A stretch of 64,000 bases of DNA from Promethearchaeota archaeon (GCA_019058445.1 JAHPZA010000003.1:124001-188000), one strand, 5' to 3'; positions 19,461-29,630 are shown, counted from the first letter of the stretch. Numbers and translations are program-made. Notes: generated by a model from the sequence alone, not told the origin.

Positions 19461-19567
19461 TAAAATCGATTTTCTCCTTTCTATTATTCTAGCAAATATC
19501 TATTTTTATTTTAATTAAAATTATTAAACCTTTTTAGTTGTTAAAATTAGAAATTAGAAAAACCTAT

Positions 19568-20632
19568 TTATTTTAAGAGAATTTCCCAATTAATTCCATC
19601 TTCTACTAACTGTTGAACTAATGCTATCTCATCTTCTTGTATTCCAGGCTTCAACCTCATCATATTTCTTATAGTCGTATAAGTATCAGAAGGGCTTAAG
19701 ATTAACGGGATGTTTCTTTCATTAGCCGCTGCTATAAGTTTAATATCCGGCTGAATAAATCCTGTTAGGATTAAGCATGACACATCCTCATTCAATGCCG
19801 CTAATGCTAAGTCAGTTCGATCCCCACCAGTTATCACCGCTCCTCGTCTAATCTGCCGTAAATATTTCAACGCAGCTTGAGCGCTCATAGCTCCAATAAT
19901 ATATGTTTCTACTCTATTGTTTAGACCCGATGATGATGCTTCATTAATTAACTCACCACCAATTGCTTCCAATACTTCAGAAACTCTAGGTGAAAATAAT
20001 TCTATGCTTTTTTCAATAATACCCACAACAGGGATGTTAAACCTTTTAATGTGATTTGCTTCCAGTTCTTTTATTCTCGCGACATAATCATAATCTATAC
20101 TATTGAATATAACTCCTTTAAAATCGACTTTTCTGAAATCAAAATATTTCTTAGTAAAAAATAGATTATCTATGCATTTATCAGACGATTCTTTCTCTAT
20201 ATATATTAGATCTCTAATTCCAAGAGCTTGGGCAATACTAATATCATCCAATCCGACTCTAATAAATTTTCTTATACTTGGAGAGCCCTCTATTATTATA
20301 TAATCCATCTCTTTCGAAATATCTTCATAGCCTGATTTTATTTTAGCTAAATATTCATCTTTTTTAATCGCATCAATTAAATCAACATAATAACAGTCTG
20401 GTATTGATACTGGTGACACAATATCGTATGGTTTGGAAGTTGTAAAAATTGTACTTAAGATAAAGCCTACATCCGGGTCGGCTTTTTGTGTAAACGCAGA
20501 TTTCGAGATGCCAACTGGTTTAAAATAAGCGACACTTTTACCGTCATTTTGTAATTTTTGCATAATTCCTAAGCTGATGAGGCTTTTTCCAACTCGTTCT
20601 CGTAAAGAACATAAATATAATGGTTTAACCAT
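19568..20632 (-). CDS. BioD-like P-loop protein with DRTGG domain (phosphotransacetylase-N type)
   Basis: The N-terminal half resembles dethiobiotin-synthetase-fold ATPases (PLYLCSLRERVGKSLISLGI, a P-loop with GKS; YIIIEGSP as Walker-B-like). The C-terminal half is a DRTGG domain (GAVITGGDRTDLALAAL, CLILTGFIQPD). This combination is found as the N-terminal part of some Pta enzymes and as stand-alone proteins next to ADP-forming acyl-CoA synthetases. It follows the acetyl-CoA synthetase gene by 81 bases on the same strand, so a regulatory or nucleotide-sensing role in acetate metabolism is inferred. It lacks the Pta catalytic domain. Confidence 0.8.
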   Translation of the reverse strand: MVKPLYLCSLRERVGKSLISLGIMQKLQNDGKSVAYFKPVGISKSAFTQKADPDVGFILSTIFTTSKPYDIVSPVSIPDCYYVDLIDAIKKDEYLAKIKSGYEDISKEMDYIIIEGSPSIRKFIRVGLDDISIAQALGIRDLIYIEKESSDKCIDNLFFTKKYFDFRKVDFKGVIFNSIDYDYVARIKELEANHIKRFNIPVVGIIEKSIELFSPRVSEVLEAIGGELINEASSSGLNNRVETYIIGAMSAQAALKYLRQIRRGAVITGGDRTDLALAALNEDVSCLILTGFIQPDIKLIAAANERNIPLILSPSDTYTTIRNMMRLKPGIQEDEIALVQQLVEDGINWEILLK

Positions 20633-20713
20633 ATTTACATCATTTATTTATTTATATTTTTCAAATTTAATTTTATTTGTTTATTTTTTAAATTATATTT
20701 TTTTTTGCGTTTT

Positions 20714-22894
20714 TCAACGCGCAATTGTTATTTTTATATCCACTGCACTATAACCTTTGATAAATGATAAGAGCGGATTAATATCAAGCTCAACTATCTC
20801 AGGAAAATCGTTAACCAACTGAGAAAGCCTTAATAATACATCGATAATCGCATCTATATCGGATCTGCTTTCTCCTCTAACTCCCTCGAGAAGACTGTAA
20901 ATTTTAGTGTTCTGGAGCATTTTCTTTGCATCTTCCTCTGTAAATTTATATGCTAATGCAAAAGATACATCTTTCAAAAAATTGGCATAAATTCCTCCGC
21001 TCCCGATCATTAACATGGGACCAAACTGAGGATCTCTTGACATTCCTATAATTAACTCGTTCACTTTCTCTTCTGCTTTAAAATCAATCATTTCTTGAAT
21101 CTCTACTCCATAGATTTTCGCAAGTCCACTACCATATTTCTTCACACTATCTATGATCTGGATATACGCCTCAAAGGCGTCTTGAGGTGTAATAACATTT
21201 AAAATAATCCCTCCGACATCTGTTTTATGAATGATTTGAGGGCTAACAATTTTCATTACCGTTTTTCCTGTCTTTTTTGCAACTTCTTCTTGTAATAGCA
21301 TTGCTTCTCTCGGAGTTCGGGCCAATTTTGATTTTGGAGATTTTATACCGTAATAATCAAAAATCTCACTTGTTTCATGACTCAGAAGGACAGTTCTCCC
21401 ATCCTCTCTTACACTTTGAAATAACTCTCTTACTTTCCCTTTATCTACATTAAACACAGGAATTTTTAAATCTTCTAATGGTTCTCTCTGTAAAAACTCA
21501 TGATGACTAATGAGAGTTTTAAGACAGTGAGCCGCCCTATCTGGAAAATGATAGCATGGAATATGATTGTCTTTTAAGAATTTACTTCCCTCTGCGATTG
21601 ATTTTCCTCCAATAAATGAACATACAACTGGTTTATCAGTCAAATATTCAGAAGAAATCTTATATATTAACTTAGCAACTTCGGTTGGTTTAGTTTGAGC
21701 TTGAGGAGTAACTATAATTAACGCTCCTTGGCTATTGATTTGATCTTCTTCTGTAGTTGTATCTGTTTTAGAGGAATTCAAGCCAAATATGGTTTTTATG
21801 GTAAATTCATATCGTGCTGGTGGTGCATCACCAACTATATCTACAGGATTAAAAATTGATGCTTCTAAAGGCAAATTATCTCTTAGTGCATGTAGCATTT
21901 TTTCATTAAATTGAGCAAATTTTAGATTTTCTCTTTCAAAGGCATCAGTAGCCACAATTCCTGGACCTCCTGCATTGGTAATTATAGCAAATGAATTTTC
22001 TTTGGGAATGGGTTGATAAAGAAATGTTTCACCAAAATCAAATAGATCTTCTATGGTTTTGGCTCTAATCACTCCACATTTTTCAAATGCTAAATCATAT
22101 GCAATATCTGAGCCTGCTAAAGCTCCAGTATGGCTTGAAGCTGCTCTTGCACCAGCTTCACTGACACCAGATTTAATAATTACCACAGGTTTCTTTCTAG
22201 TTGCTTTAGATGCAACTTCTAAAAATCTGTCTCCATCCTTTATGCTTTCTAAATAGCATAATATAACCTTAGTGTTGTCATCATTTGCAAGATATTCAAT
22301 AAAATCGGTTGCTCCAAGATCAGCCTTATTGCCTAAACTCACATTAACAGAAAAGCCAAATGCTTGATCCATAGAATAATCCATCATTCCAGTAAGCATT
22401 GCTCCTGATTGTGATATCATAGCTATATGCCCCTTCTTAGGGGTATCAACGGCAAAAGATCCATTGTAATTCAGACAAATAATCCCTAAACAATTCGGAC
22501 CAAGAATCCTCATACTATATTTCTGGCTAATTTTTATTAATTCTTCTTCTCTTTTGATTCCCTCTCCTCCAATCTCCTTGAAACCCGCTGAAATTACAAT
22601 TAAACCTCTCACTCCTTTTTTACCACATTCTTCTGCTATAGGTATTACAAATTTACTAGGAATAACAAAGATAGCAACATCAATCGGATCTGGTACACTT
22701 AATACAGATTCATATGCTGTTAAACCTAAGATAATTCCCCCCTTTGGATTGATTGGATAGATCTCTCCATTATAACCGGATGCTATGATATTATTTAAAA
22801 CAGTATTACCAACCTTTCCAACTGTGGAACTTGCGCCTATGATTGCTATACTTTTAGGATTAAAATAAAAGGAGATACCTTGTTTATCTTGCAT
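20714..22894 (-). CDS. acdAB: Acetate-CoA ligase (ADP-forming), alpha-beta fusion
   Basis: The 726-residue protein joins both subunits. The alpha part has the CoA-binding Rossmann domain (SIAIIGASSTVGKVGNTVL, NCLGIICLNYNGSFA) and the phosphohistidine loop SSHTGALAGSD, with the active-site His at about residue 255. The beta part is the ATP-grasp domain (HKTDVGGIILNV, ELDINPLL). The enzyme converts acetyl-CoA, ADP and Pi to acetate, CoA and ATP, the main substrate-level phosphorylation step in many anaerobic archaea. Here it would recover ATP from acetyl-CoA made by fermentation or the Wood-Ljungdahl pathway. Confidence 0.92.
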   Translation of the reverse strand: MQDKQGISFYFNPKSIAIIGASSTVGKVGNTVLNNIIASGYNGEIYPINPKGGIILGLTAYESVLSVPDPIDVAIFVIPSKFVIPIAEECGKKGVRGLIVISAGFKEIGGEGIKREEELIKISQKYSMRILGPNCLGIICLNYNGSFAVDTPKKGHIAMISQSGAMLTGMMDYSMDQAFGFSVNVSLGNKADLGATDFIEYLANDDNTKVILCYLESIKDGDRFLEVASKATRKKPVVIIKSGVSEAGARAASSHTGALAGSDIAYDLAFEKCGVIRAKTIEDLFDFGETFLYQPIPKENSFAIITNAGGPGIVATDAFERENLKFAQFNEKMLHALRDNLPLEASIFNPVDIVGDAPPARYEFTIKTIFGLNSSKTDTTTEEDQINSQGALIIVTPQAQTKPTEVAKLIYKISSEYLTDKPVVCSFIGGKSIAEGSKFLKDNHIPCYHFPDRAAHCLKTLISHHEFLQREPLEDLKIPVFNVDKGKVRELFQSVREDGRTVLLSHETSEIFDYYGIKSPKSKLARTPREAMLLQEEVAKKTGKTVMKIVSPQIIHKTDVGGIILNVITPQDAFEAYIQIIDSVKKYGSGLAKIYGVEIQEMIDFKAEEKVNELIIGMSRDPQFGPMLMIGSGGIYANFLKDVSFALAYKFTEEDAKKMLQNTKIYSLLEGVRGESRSDIDAIIDVLLRLSQLVNDFPEIVELDINPLLSFIKGYSAVDIKITIAR

Positions 22895-23115
22895 AGTGGA
22901 ATTATGATATTTTTGAAATCAATATTAATATTTATTATTTAATAATTTTAAACTTTCATTCAATATTTAATTAGTTTCTTAGAGAATATTGATACTAAAT
23001 TGTTTGTTTTTAAATGTATAGGAAAAGTATTATAAATTTTGTTGATTTTCCTTTATTCATTGGAAATTTATGAAGTTCTAAAACTTTATAAGTATAATCT
23101 TTTTTTTTAATAAAA

Positions 23116-24801
23116 ATGGATAAGGATATTTTTGAAAAATTTGTCGAGAATATAAATGAAGGCTATTTATTAGTTGATAATCAACAAAATATACTTTATT
23201 CCAATAGTTTTACTGTAGAGTTGATTGGATATAAAAGCGATGAATTAAAGAAAATACGTTTTAGGGAAATTATCCATCCAAATAATTGGAAGGAAATGAA
23301 TGAAGCATTTAAAGAATCAAAAGAAAATATAGGAGCAACCACAAAATTCAAATCCTTTTTAATTAAAAAAAATAATATAAACCTTCCAATCGAGCTAAAT
23401 ATAAAATATCTATCTTGGAAAGGAACATATTATTATCTAATTATTTTACGAGATATAAGTAGAGATAGTTCAATAGAAAATAATAAAATTATTTCTCCCA
23501 AATTTGAACTATCCGATGAAGATATTGGGAGTTTAATAAATAAATCGGTATTGCAAGGATTTTTGGATGATTTTCATAAATTAACAAATATAGGAGTAGG
23601 AATAATGGATATGAATGGGAATATTCTTGCGGTAACTAACTGGCAAACCATTTGTATCAAATTTCATAGAGTACATCCAGAAATAATGAAGAATTGCACT
23701 GAAAGTGATACTATTCTCATAAAGGGACTCACTCCTGGAAAATATTCAATCTATAAATGTAAAAATAATATGTGGGATATAGCCACACCTATAATGTTAG
23801 GAAAAAAACGTATAGGTACGCTATTTATTGGACAATTTTTTTTTAAGGAAGAAGAAATAGATTATGAATGTTTCGAAAAGCAAGCAGAGAAATATGGTTT
23901 CAATAAAAAATTATATTTAAAGGCTTTAGATGAAGTACCTCGATTTAATAAACAAAAAATTGATATTGCTATAGACTTTTTAACTAAATTTGCTTCTCTG
24001 ATCTCCGAATTAAGCTATAGCAATTTAAGACTAAATTATTTGCTGCAAGAAAAGGCACAAATTGAAATTTCATTACTTAAACAAAAAAAAAAATTAATGA
24101 ATGCTCTTGAAAGTTCAGAATTTTACAAAGATTTACTGGTTCACGACATAGCGAATATACTTCATATTTTCCAAATGTCCTTGAGCTTAGTAGAAATGGA
24201 GAAAAATGAAGAGCTAAAAAATAAACGTTTTCAGGAATTAACTGAGATAATAAAAACAAATATAAATAAAGGTACTTCATTAGTTTCCAGAGTACGCCAA
24301 TTAATAAAACTTAACGAGGAAGATTATTCTAATAAAAAAGTAGATGTTAAAGAAATAATTACTAAAGCAATATTAAATATTAAGGCACAATTCAAAAATG
24401 AAAATATAAAGATTTTAAAAGAATTTCCTAAGGAAGATATAAGAGTTAGAGGGGGAAGTTTATTACTTGAAGCATTTGAAAATATTATGAAAAATGCTAT
24501 AATCCATAATGAAAATGAAGTTAAAAAAATATGGATAAGGATATCAAAAACACACTATAAAGATTATTCTTGTTTAAAACTCGAATTTGTGGATAATGGA
24601 AAAGGTATAGAAAATAATAAAAAAAATCTGATTTTCGAAAGAAGAGTTACTCAAGATATTAGTATTAAAGGAATGGGAATAGGACTTTCCCTTGTAAAAA
24701 GAATTATTGAGGAATATGGAGGAATAATTAAAGTTCAAGATCGAATAAAAGGAAAATATACAGAAGGATCAAATTTTATTCTACTACTTAGACAGTCCTA
24801 A
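23116..24801 (+). CDS. Sensor histidine kinase with PAS and PocR domains
   Basis: Domain order: PAS (about 5-120, EGYLLVDNQQNILYSNSF), PocR sensory domain (about 140-290, FHKLTNIGVGIMDMNGNIL, with conserved cysteines in KNCTESD and IYKCKNN), HisKA-like helix with H343 (LLVHDIANILHIF) and HATPase_c (ENIMKNAIIH N-box, FVDNGKGI, GMGIGLSLV). No signal peptide or membrane span is visible, so it is cytoplasmic. PocR domains are proposed to bind small hydrocarbon derivatives or redox ligands. No response regulator is adjacent; the cyclophilin gene follows by 82 bases. Confidence 0.88.
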   Translation: MDKDIFEKFVENINEGYLLVDNQQNILYSNSFTVELIGYKSDELKKIRFREIIHPNNWKEMNEAFKESKENIGATTKFKSFLIKKNNINLPIELNIKYLSWKGTYYYLIILRDISRDSSIENNKIISPKFELSDEDIGSLINKSVLQGFLDDFHKLTNIGVGIMDMNGNILAVTNWQTICIKFHRVHPEIMKNCTESDTILIKGLTPGKYSIYKCKNNMWDIATPIMLGKKRIGTLFIGQFFFKEEEIDYECFEKQAEKYGFNKKLYLKALDEVPRFNKQKIDIAIDFLTKFASLISELSYSNLRLNYLLQEKAQIEISLLKQKKKLMNALESSEFYKDLLVHDIANILHIFQMSLSLVEMEKNEELKNKRFQELTEIIKTNINKGTSLVSRVRQLIKLNEEDYSNKKVDVKEIITKAILNIKAQFKNENIKILKEFPKEDIRVRGGSLLLEAFENIMKNAIIHNENEVKKIWIRISKTHYKDYSCLKLEFVDNGKGIENNKKNLIFERRVTQDISIKGMGIGLSLVKRIIEEYGGIIKVQDRIKGKYTEGSNFILLLRQS

Positions 24802-24883
24802 ACCCAGTTATAAAGGAAAAAATCAACGTAGTTAATAATATAATTAAATAAAATTTTTATTGAAAAAATCTACAATAGAATAT

Positions 24884-25360
24884 ATGACAAATATTACATT
24901 AATAACAAACAAAGGGAATATTAATATAAGACTATTTGATGAGGACGCGCCAATGACAGTTGCGAGCTTTTTATTTTTAGCGAACCAAGGATTTTATAGT
25001 GGAATTATCTTTCATAGGGTTATAGATAATTTTATGATACAAGGAGGAGACCCTACAGGTACCGGACGAGGTGGACCTAAACAGAAAGGAATAACTTCTT
25101 TTCCATATAAAGGGCAACAGATAAGTTATCCATTTCCTGATGAATTTCAGAGTGGAAGAGTATTTGATAAACCAGGGCTTTTGGCTATGGCTAATGCTGG
25201 ACCGAATACAAATGGATCTCAATTTTTTATTACTCATATAATTACAGATTGGCTTAATAATGCACATACTATTTTTGGAGAAGTCATAAGTGATTCTGAT
25301 CAAGCAGTAGTAAATTCAATTCGACAGGGAGATCAAATTCAAGAAATCAAGGTTCTTTAG
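24884..25360 (+). CDS. Cyclophilin-type peptidyl-prolyl isomerase
   Basis: This is a single-domain cyclophilin of normal size (158). The catalytic arginine lies in IIFHRVIDNFMIQGGDPTG; the hydrophobic pocket motifs LLAMANAGPNTNGSQFFIT and NNAHTIFGEV are intact. It catalyses cis-trans isomerisation of Xaa-Pro bonds in the cytoplasm. The ATG at 24884 places the first strand (NITLITNKGNINIRLF) correctly; an upstream in-frame TTG at 24860 would add eight unlikely residues. Confidence 0.93.
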   Translation: MTNITLITNKGNINIRLFDEDAPMTVASFLFLANQGFYSGIIFHRVIDNFMIQGGDPTGTGRGGPKQKGITSFPYKGQQISYPFPDEFQSGRVFDKPGLLAMANAGPNTNGSQFFITHIITDWLNNAHTIFGEVISDSDQAVVNSIRQGDQIQEIKVL

Positions 25361-25514
25361 AAATCAAAAGCATAGATCTCAACATCTTTTTCCTAACTAT
25401 TTTCAATTAAATTTATAAAAGCGTTTCTTTATATCCTAATTAGAGCATTACAAATCAATAGAATTTAATTTTGTAAACTAGAATAAGATTTCTAATTAAA
25501 AGTTATTAGCAAAG

Positions 25515-26927
25515 ATGTCTCGAGACTTAAAAGATTTAATTGATGCTTTAGAAGAAAAAAATCAAGAACAAACAGAATTTGAAGTAAATGTTCGAGATCT
25601 TAAAGAAGAAATCGAAAGGTTGAAATTTACAAATAAAGAGCAAAAAAGATTAATTCAAGAGCAAAAGGAAAATCTTTCAAAAAGATTGGAAGTACCTGAA
25701 GATATTCAACTTTTAAAAGATGTAATTGTTTCACAGAGACAAGAAATAAAGAAAAAGGAACGAGATATTGAAATTTTAGAACAAAAATTAGAGGATATAG
25801 AAGTAAATAATGAGATCTCTAATCCTTCTCAAGAGAATGACGATTTAATTGATGCACAAAAATTAATCATTCAATTAACTGAAGAAAATGAAATGTATCA
25901 GTTAAATGAATCTAGTGCTAAAAAACTAATTAAGGAATTAACGGAATTAAATGATAAGTACCTTTATGATATCAAGAAGTTAAAACGCAAACTTGAAAAA
26001 ATAAAAACCGATACTTCTAAACCTGATGTAAACAATAAACAATTCTCTGAGACTGAACCTTATTCTTCTCAAGAAGTTGATAAATTAAAAAAGTATATAG
26101 AAGATTTAGAAGATGAGAATGAACGAATAAGGAAAAGAATAGAATCTGCTGATATTACCCATAATAATCTACTAGAGGAAATTGAGGTTATCTCGAAACA
26201 GAAATCAGATTTAAATCAAGAAATTAGTGAAAAAAATATTAAGATTGACGTATTAAACGAAAAGATTGAAACTTTAAAGCGTCAAAATAATGAATTGAAA
26301 GAAAATATTGCGTTTAATCAAAACCTAGAAAATATCTCTAAAGAAAAAGCAGAAATTGAAGATTTTACTGACATAAATAATTCTGAAATAGTAAAAAGCT
26401 TGAAACAAGAAAATCTTGAATTAAAAAACTCCATTAATAAATTATCAGAAAGTAGATTAAGTATTGAAAATTTGAAAGCAGACAATTTAAACCTTAATAA
26501 TGTAATCTCAGAACTAATTCTAAATCAATCTCAGGTAGTTAATCATGATATAGCCACGAATCAGTTTTTACCTAAATTCTATCAAGCTAATCTTTTCATG
26601 AGAATTTTTAACATTTTAGACAGTCCTAAAAAAGATCTCTTGATCAAAATTTTAATTCAAGATTTAATGACGACTCAGAATGATGACATTAAAAGAAGCA
26701 TCATCAATCTCTTAAGCTCTATAAAGGATAAGAGAATATATGATGTTCTAATAAAAATGATAAATGATGATGATTGGCTGACAAAGTTATATGTTATAAA
26801 ATCTCTCTATAACTTTGACGATAATGATATAAAAAATAACTTTGCCGAAGCGTTAAAAAAACTATTAAAAGATAAAGATTCGGATGTACGAGAAGCAGCT
26901 TCTTCTCTATTATCTAAAATATCATGA
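25515..26927 (+). CDS. Coiled-coil protein with C-terminal HEAT-like repeats
   Basis: Residues about 1-340 are nearly continuous heptads rich in Glu, Lys, Asn and Leu (e.g. DLKEEIERLKFTNKEQKRLI), a long coiled coil. The last 110 residues form HEAT/PBS-lyase-like helical repeats (IKRSIINLLSSIKDKRIYDV, LKDKDSDVREAASSLLSKIS). There is no signal peptide or membrane span. Such proteins act as scaffolds; no specific partner can be named. Confidence 0.75.
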   Translation: MSRDLKDLIDALEEKNQEQTEFEVNVRDLKEEIERLKFTNKEQKRLIQEQKENLSKRLEVPEDIQLLKDVIVSQRQEIKKKERDIEILEQKLEDIEVNNEISNPSQENDDLIDAQKLIIQLTEENEMYQLNESSAKKLIKELTELNDKYLYDIKKLKRKLEKIKTDTSKPDVNNKQFSETEPYSSQEVDKLKKYIEDLEDENERIRKRIESADITHNNLLEEIEVISKQKSDLNQEISEKNIKIDVLNEKIETLKRQNNELKENIAFNQNLENISKEKAEIEDFTDINNSEIVKSLKQENLELKNSINKLSESRLSIENLKADNLNLNNVISELILNQSQVVNHDIATNQFLPKFYQANLFMRIFNILDSPKKDLLIKILIQDLMTTQNDDIKRSIINLLSSIKDKRIYDVLIKMINDDDWLTKLYVIKSLYNFDDNDIKNNFAEALKKLLKDKDSDVREAASSLLSKIS

Positions 26928-27097
26928 AAAAAAGATTTTAAATGATATCGCTTTTACTTTTATAAATTATCATTAATATTACATGAAAATAAATAAAAAA
27001 AGTAACTATTATTTAAATAAGAAAAATAGTACATTCTTCTTACAACTGAAAATAGTTGTATTAAAAATTTTACACACATTTTATTGAGAACAGCACC

Positions 27098-27358
27098 TTG
27101 AGAAAGTATACACTAGATAGATGGAACTGGAGTGAACGTTCAGGGAAATGGGTCTATGTCACAAAGAAGAAGGATGGTAAAAGAGAATATACTTATCAAC
27201 TTGAACCTCCAGCTGAATTCATAGAGCTTACAATGCAAATTAAGAAAATCAATGACAAATTGATAAAGATAAAAGATCCCGATGAAAATAAAAGACTTTT
27301 TTTACAATTAATCGATATTTCTAAGAAAATGCAGAACATGCATCGGGAAGAGGAATAG
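27098..27358 (+). CDS. Small RWNWS protein, copy 1
   Basis: This 86-residue protein starts with TTG at 27098; no in-frame ATG precedes RKYTLDRWNWSERSGKW. It has a Trp-rich N-terminal beta region (RWNWS, GKWVYV, YTYQLEPPAEFIEL) and a C-terminal helix (KRLFLQLIDISKKMQNM). It is a paralog of the next gene. The layout suggests a compact beta domain plus helix; it is not a canonical WW domain. Function unknown. Confidence 0.65.
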   Translation: MRKYTLDRWNWSERSGKWVYVTKKKDGKREYTYQLEPPAEFIELTMQIKKINDKLIKIKDPDENKRLFLQLIDISKKMQNMHREEE

Positions 27359-27608
27359 ACTGATATTTTTTGTCTTTTTTATGGTTTATTTTTTCTTTAC
27401 TGAAATTTCATATAATTTTGGGAAAAAGAACAAGTTTTCTGCTTATAAACGGATTAAAAGTTCAAGTATTAAGATTAAAATTCAAATTTTTATAGTAATA
27501 CGTTAATAACTTTCTAAAGAAAAAATATAAGCAGTTTCACATAAACTTTAAATTAAAAAGAACGATTTTCATAATTTTCTTTTTAGTAGTCTTTTAGGTA
27601 TTCGAGAT

Positions 27609-27863
27609 ATGTCAAGAAAATTGACACCAAATAGGTGGAATTGGAGTCAAAAAGATGAAAAATGGATTTTTATACAGCAAAACGACGATGGCAAAGAACT
27701 ATATTACTATAGACTAGATCCCCCTAAAGAATTTATAGAGCTTACGATGGAATTAAAAGAATTAAATGACGTTTTAATAATTACAAAGAATCCAGAAGAA
27801 AACGCCAAACTTTTTAACGAGATGATGAAAATTTCTAAAAGATTGCAAAATATGAAAATATGA
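27609..27863 (+). CDS. Small RWNWS protein, copy 2
   Basis: This 84-residue paralog of the preceding gene shares RWNWS, a KW doublet, the central LDPPKEFIELTMELKELND and the final ISKRLQNMK, roughly half identical overall. It has its own ATG and a 250-base upstream gap with no gene. The conserved Trp and Pro-Pro-x-Glu-Phe-Ile positions across both copies mark the functional surface. Family not recognised. Confidence 0.7.
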   Translation: MSRKLTPNRWNWSQKDEKWIFIQQNDDGKELYYYRLDPPKEFIELTMELKELNDVLIITKNPEENAKLFNEMMKISKRLQNMKI

Positions 27864-27888
27864 AATATGAAAAAACGCTATGAAATCT

Positions 27889-28617
27889 TTAATTAGTTCT
27901 TTTTCTTGATTGAATAAAATTATTTAAATCAATATTTAATTGACTAAATAAATTGAAATCCATCTTTAAGAATAATTTTAACGCAGATACTAAAGAGATA
28001 TTGTTCCCTATGGAAATATAAATAAATTTCTTAGAATATGGTTTAGGGATGGCATATCCAATTAAAGTTTCCTGAGAATAAACACCTTTTATATCCGGAA
28101 ATTGCTCAATTATTCTAAGATCTCCAAATAATAATTTCTTAGTATATCCAATAACGGGAACTTTTACATTTAAGCCAAAATCGCAAGCAGAACCGTATAA
28201 ATATGGATGAATTTGGCCACTTGAGTTTAAAATATAACAATCTGGTGTTAGATCTAACCCATTTATTAGTTCTAAATATATTTTAGTTTGATTAAGAAAT
28301 AGGATGGAAGGAAAATATCTAGTAAAGATAGGCTTGTATGATTTGAATTTAGTTAATAACGTCTTATTTTCTTTAATATTGTATATTAATATGCCAGAAT
28401 ATGAGAGTTCATCAATAAATTTCAATTTCATTATTCCAATGATGGCATATTTTTTGCGAATATCTATTTTATGAACTTTTTTAGCATTTTTTTTTTGATA
28501 TTCTCGAACCTCTGCTAATTTTGAAAAGCGAGTTTTTTTTAAATATGGTTTTACACATTCAGGGCAAACATAGTTATAAGTTATATCATGTTCTTTACAA
28601 ATTTTCGAATTGATCAC
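27889..28617 (-). CDS. Endonuclease V-fold protein lacking all catalytic residues, with N-terminal zinc motif
   Basis: The core aligns with endonuclease V: YFPSILFLNQTKIYLELI matches the PYIPGFLxFRE region, DCYILNSSGQIHPYLYGSAC matches the DGHGxxHPxxxGxAS motif, VPVIGYTKKLLFG matches PTIGVAKxxLxG, and FIYISIGNNISLVSALKL matches the final SxGHxxxL motif. The catalytic Glu is Asn (N109), the second Asp is Asn (N131), the late His is Asn, and the first Asp region reads IIGIMKLKF. It therefore should not cut DNA. C7-H10-C18-C21 form a likely zinc site. GGAGG four bases before the GTG at 28617 supports that start. It may bind inosine-containing nucleic acid; inference. Confidence 0.7.
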   Translation of the reverse strand: MINSKICKEHDITYNYVCPECVKPYLKKTRFSKLAEVREYQKKNAKKVHKIDIRKKYAIIGIMKLKFIDELSYSGILIYNIKENKTLLTKFKSYKPIFTRYFPSILFLNQTKIYLELINGLDLTPDCYILNSSGQIHPYLYGSACDFGLNVKVPVIGYTKKLLFGDLRIIEQFPDIKGVYSQETLIGYAIPKPYSKKFIYISIGNNISLVSALKLFLKMDFNLFSQLNIDLNNFIQSRKRTN

Positions 28618-28826
28618 CAAACCTCCTTTTAATTAAGCACTATTTTTTATATTTAATAAGAACAACTGATTTCAAGTTAATTTATTATGCAATTAACTAA
28701 AGAAGCTTAATATTCCATAATAAAAAATTATATAAATTGAATATTCAATAATTACTTAAAATATTGATAAAAATAGAATCCTATTCGATTTTTACTTATC
28801 AAGTTAACTAAAAAAAGGTAATTAGT

Positions 28827-29630
28827 TTGAAGATAGCAGTTTCCGGAAAAGGTGGTGTTGGTAAAACTTTAATTGCAGGTACATTAGCAAGATTGTTTGC
28901 TAAAGATGGTTATAACGTTCTGGCTATTGATAATGATTCTGCGATGAATTTAAGTTATACATTAGGAATTGAGGAAAATATTAAAGCTAATATTGTACCA
29001 ATTTCAGAAATGAAAAAACTTATTGATGAGCGCACTACTGTGGCAGGGAAAGGATCGGGGATATATAATATTAATCCGGAAGTAGCCGATATCCCAGATA
29101 GATTCAAAGTAACAGGCCCAGATGGATTGCAACTTTTAGTATTAGGAACTGTTCAAAAACCAGCTTCTGGATGTCTTTGTCCTGAAAACGCCATGATTAA
29201 ATCTTTGGTGTATAATTTATTAGTTAAACGAGATGAAGTTATTATTGTTGATTTTGAGGCAGGTTTAGAACATCTTGGACGAGGTACAGCTAAAGGAATA
29301 GATGTTATGTTAGTAATAACCGAACCATCTCAAAAATCATTAGATCTTTGTTCAAAAATTATAAAACTTTCAAAAAGATTAGGTGTCATTAACGTGTACT
29401 TGGTTGCCAACAAAGTGTATGATGATTCTCAGCTGGACGTAATATATAAAACAATTAAAAGTTGGGAAGTTCCATTGTATCACACTATTCCTTATGACCC
29501 AGAAATAATTAATGCTGATCTAAATGGAAAATCTCCAATAGATTTTAATTCTAATTCTAAGGCTATTACCTCAATAAAGAGTTTATATGAAAAATTGAAG
29601 AAGTTAAAGGAAGAACTCTTTGATATTTAA
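28827..29630 (+). CDS. cooC: CooC/MinD-type ATPase, probable nickel-insertion factor
   Basis: The deviant Walker A KGGVGKTLIAGTLA, the switch region LAIDNDSAMNLSYTLGI and VDFEAGLEHLGRGTAKG (matching the CooC motif) identify the CooC subfamily. The SGCLCPENA segment supplies the CxC used by CooC dimers to bind a metal ion. CooC proteins use ATP to mature Ni-containing CO dehydrogenase. TTG at 28827 is the start; AAAAAAGGTAA lies upstream. It stands beside hypC and the hydrogenase operon rather than a CODH gene, so a role in hydrogenase nickel delivery is also possible. Confidence 0.88.
   Translation: MKIAVSGKGGVGKTLIAGTLARLFAKDGYNVLAIDNDSAMNLSYTLGIEENIKANIVPISEMKKLIDERTTVAGKGSGIYNINPEVADIPDRFKVTGPDGLQLLVLGTVQKPASGCLCPENAMIKSLVYNLLVKRDEVIIVDFEAGLEHLGRGTAKGIDVMLVITEPSQKSLDLCSKIIKLSKRLGVINVYLVANKVYDDSQLDVIYKTIKSWEVPLYHTIPYDPEIINADLNGKSPIDFNSNSKAITSIKSLYEKLKKLKEELFDI

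Noticed and set aside
27098..27863. WW domains in the RWNWS proteins
   Set aside because: The spacing of Trp and Pro and the strand pattern do not match the WW consensus.
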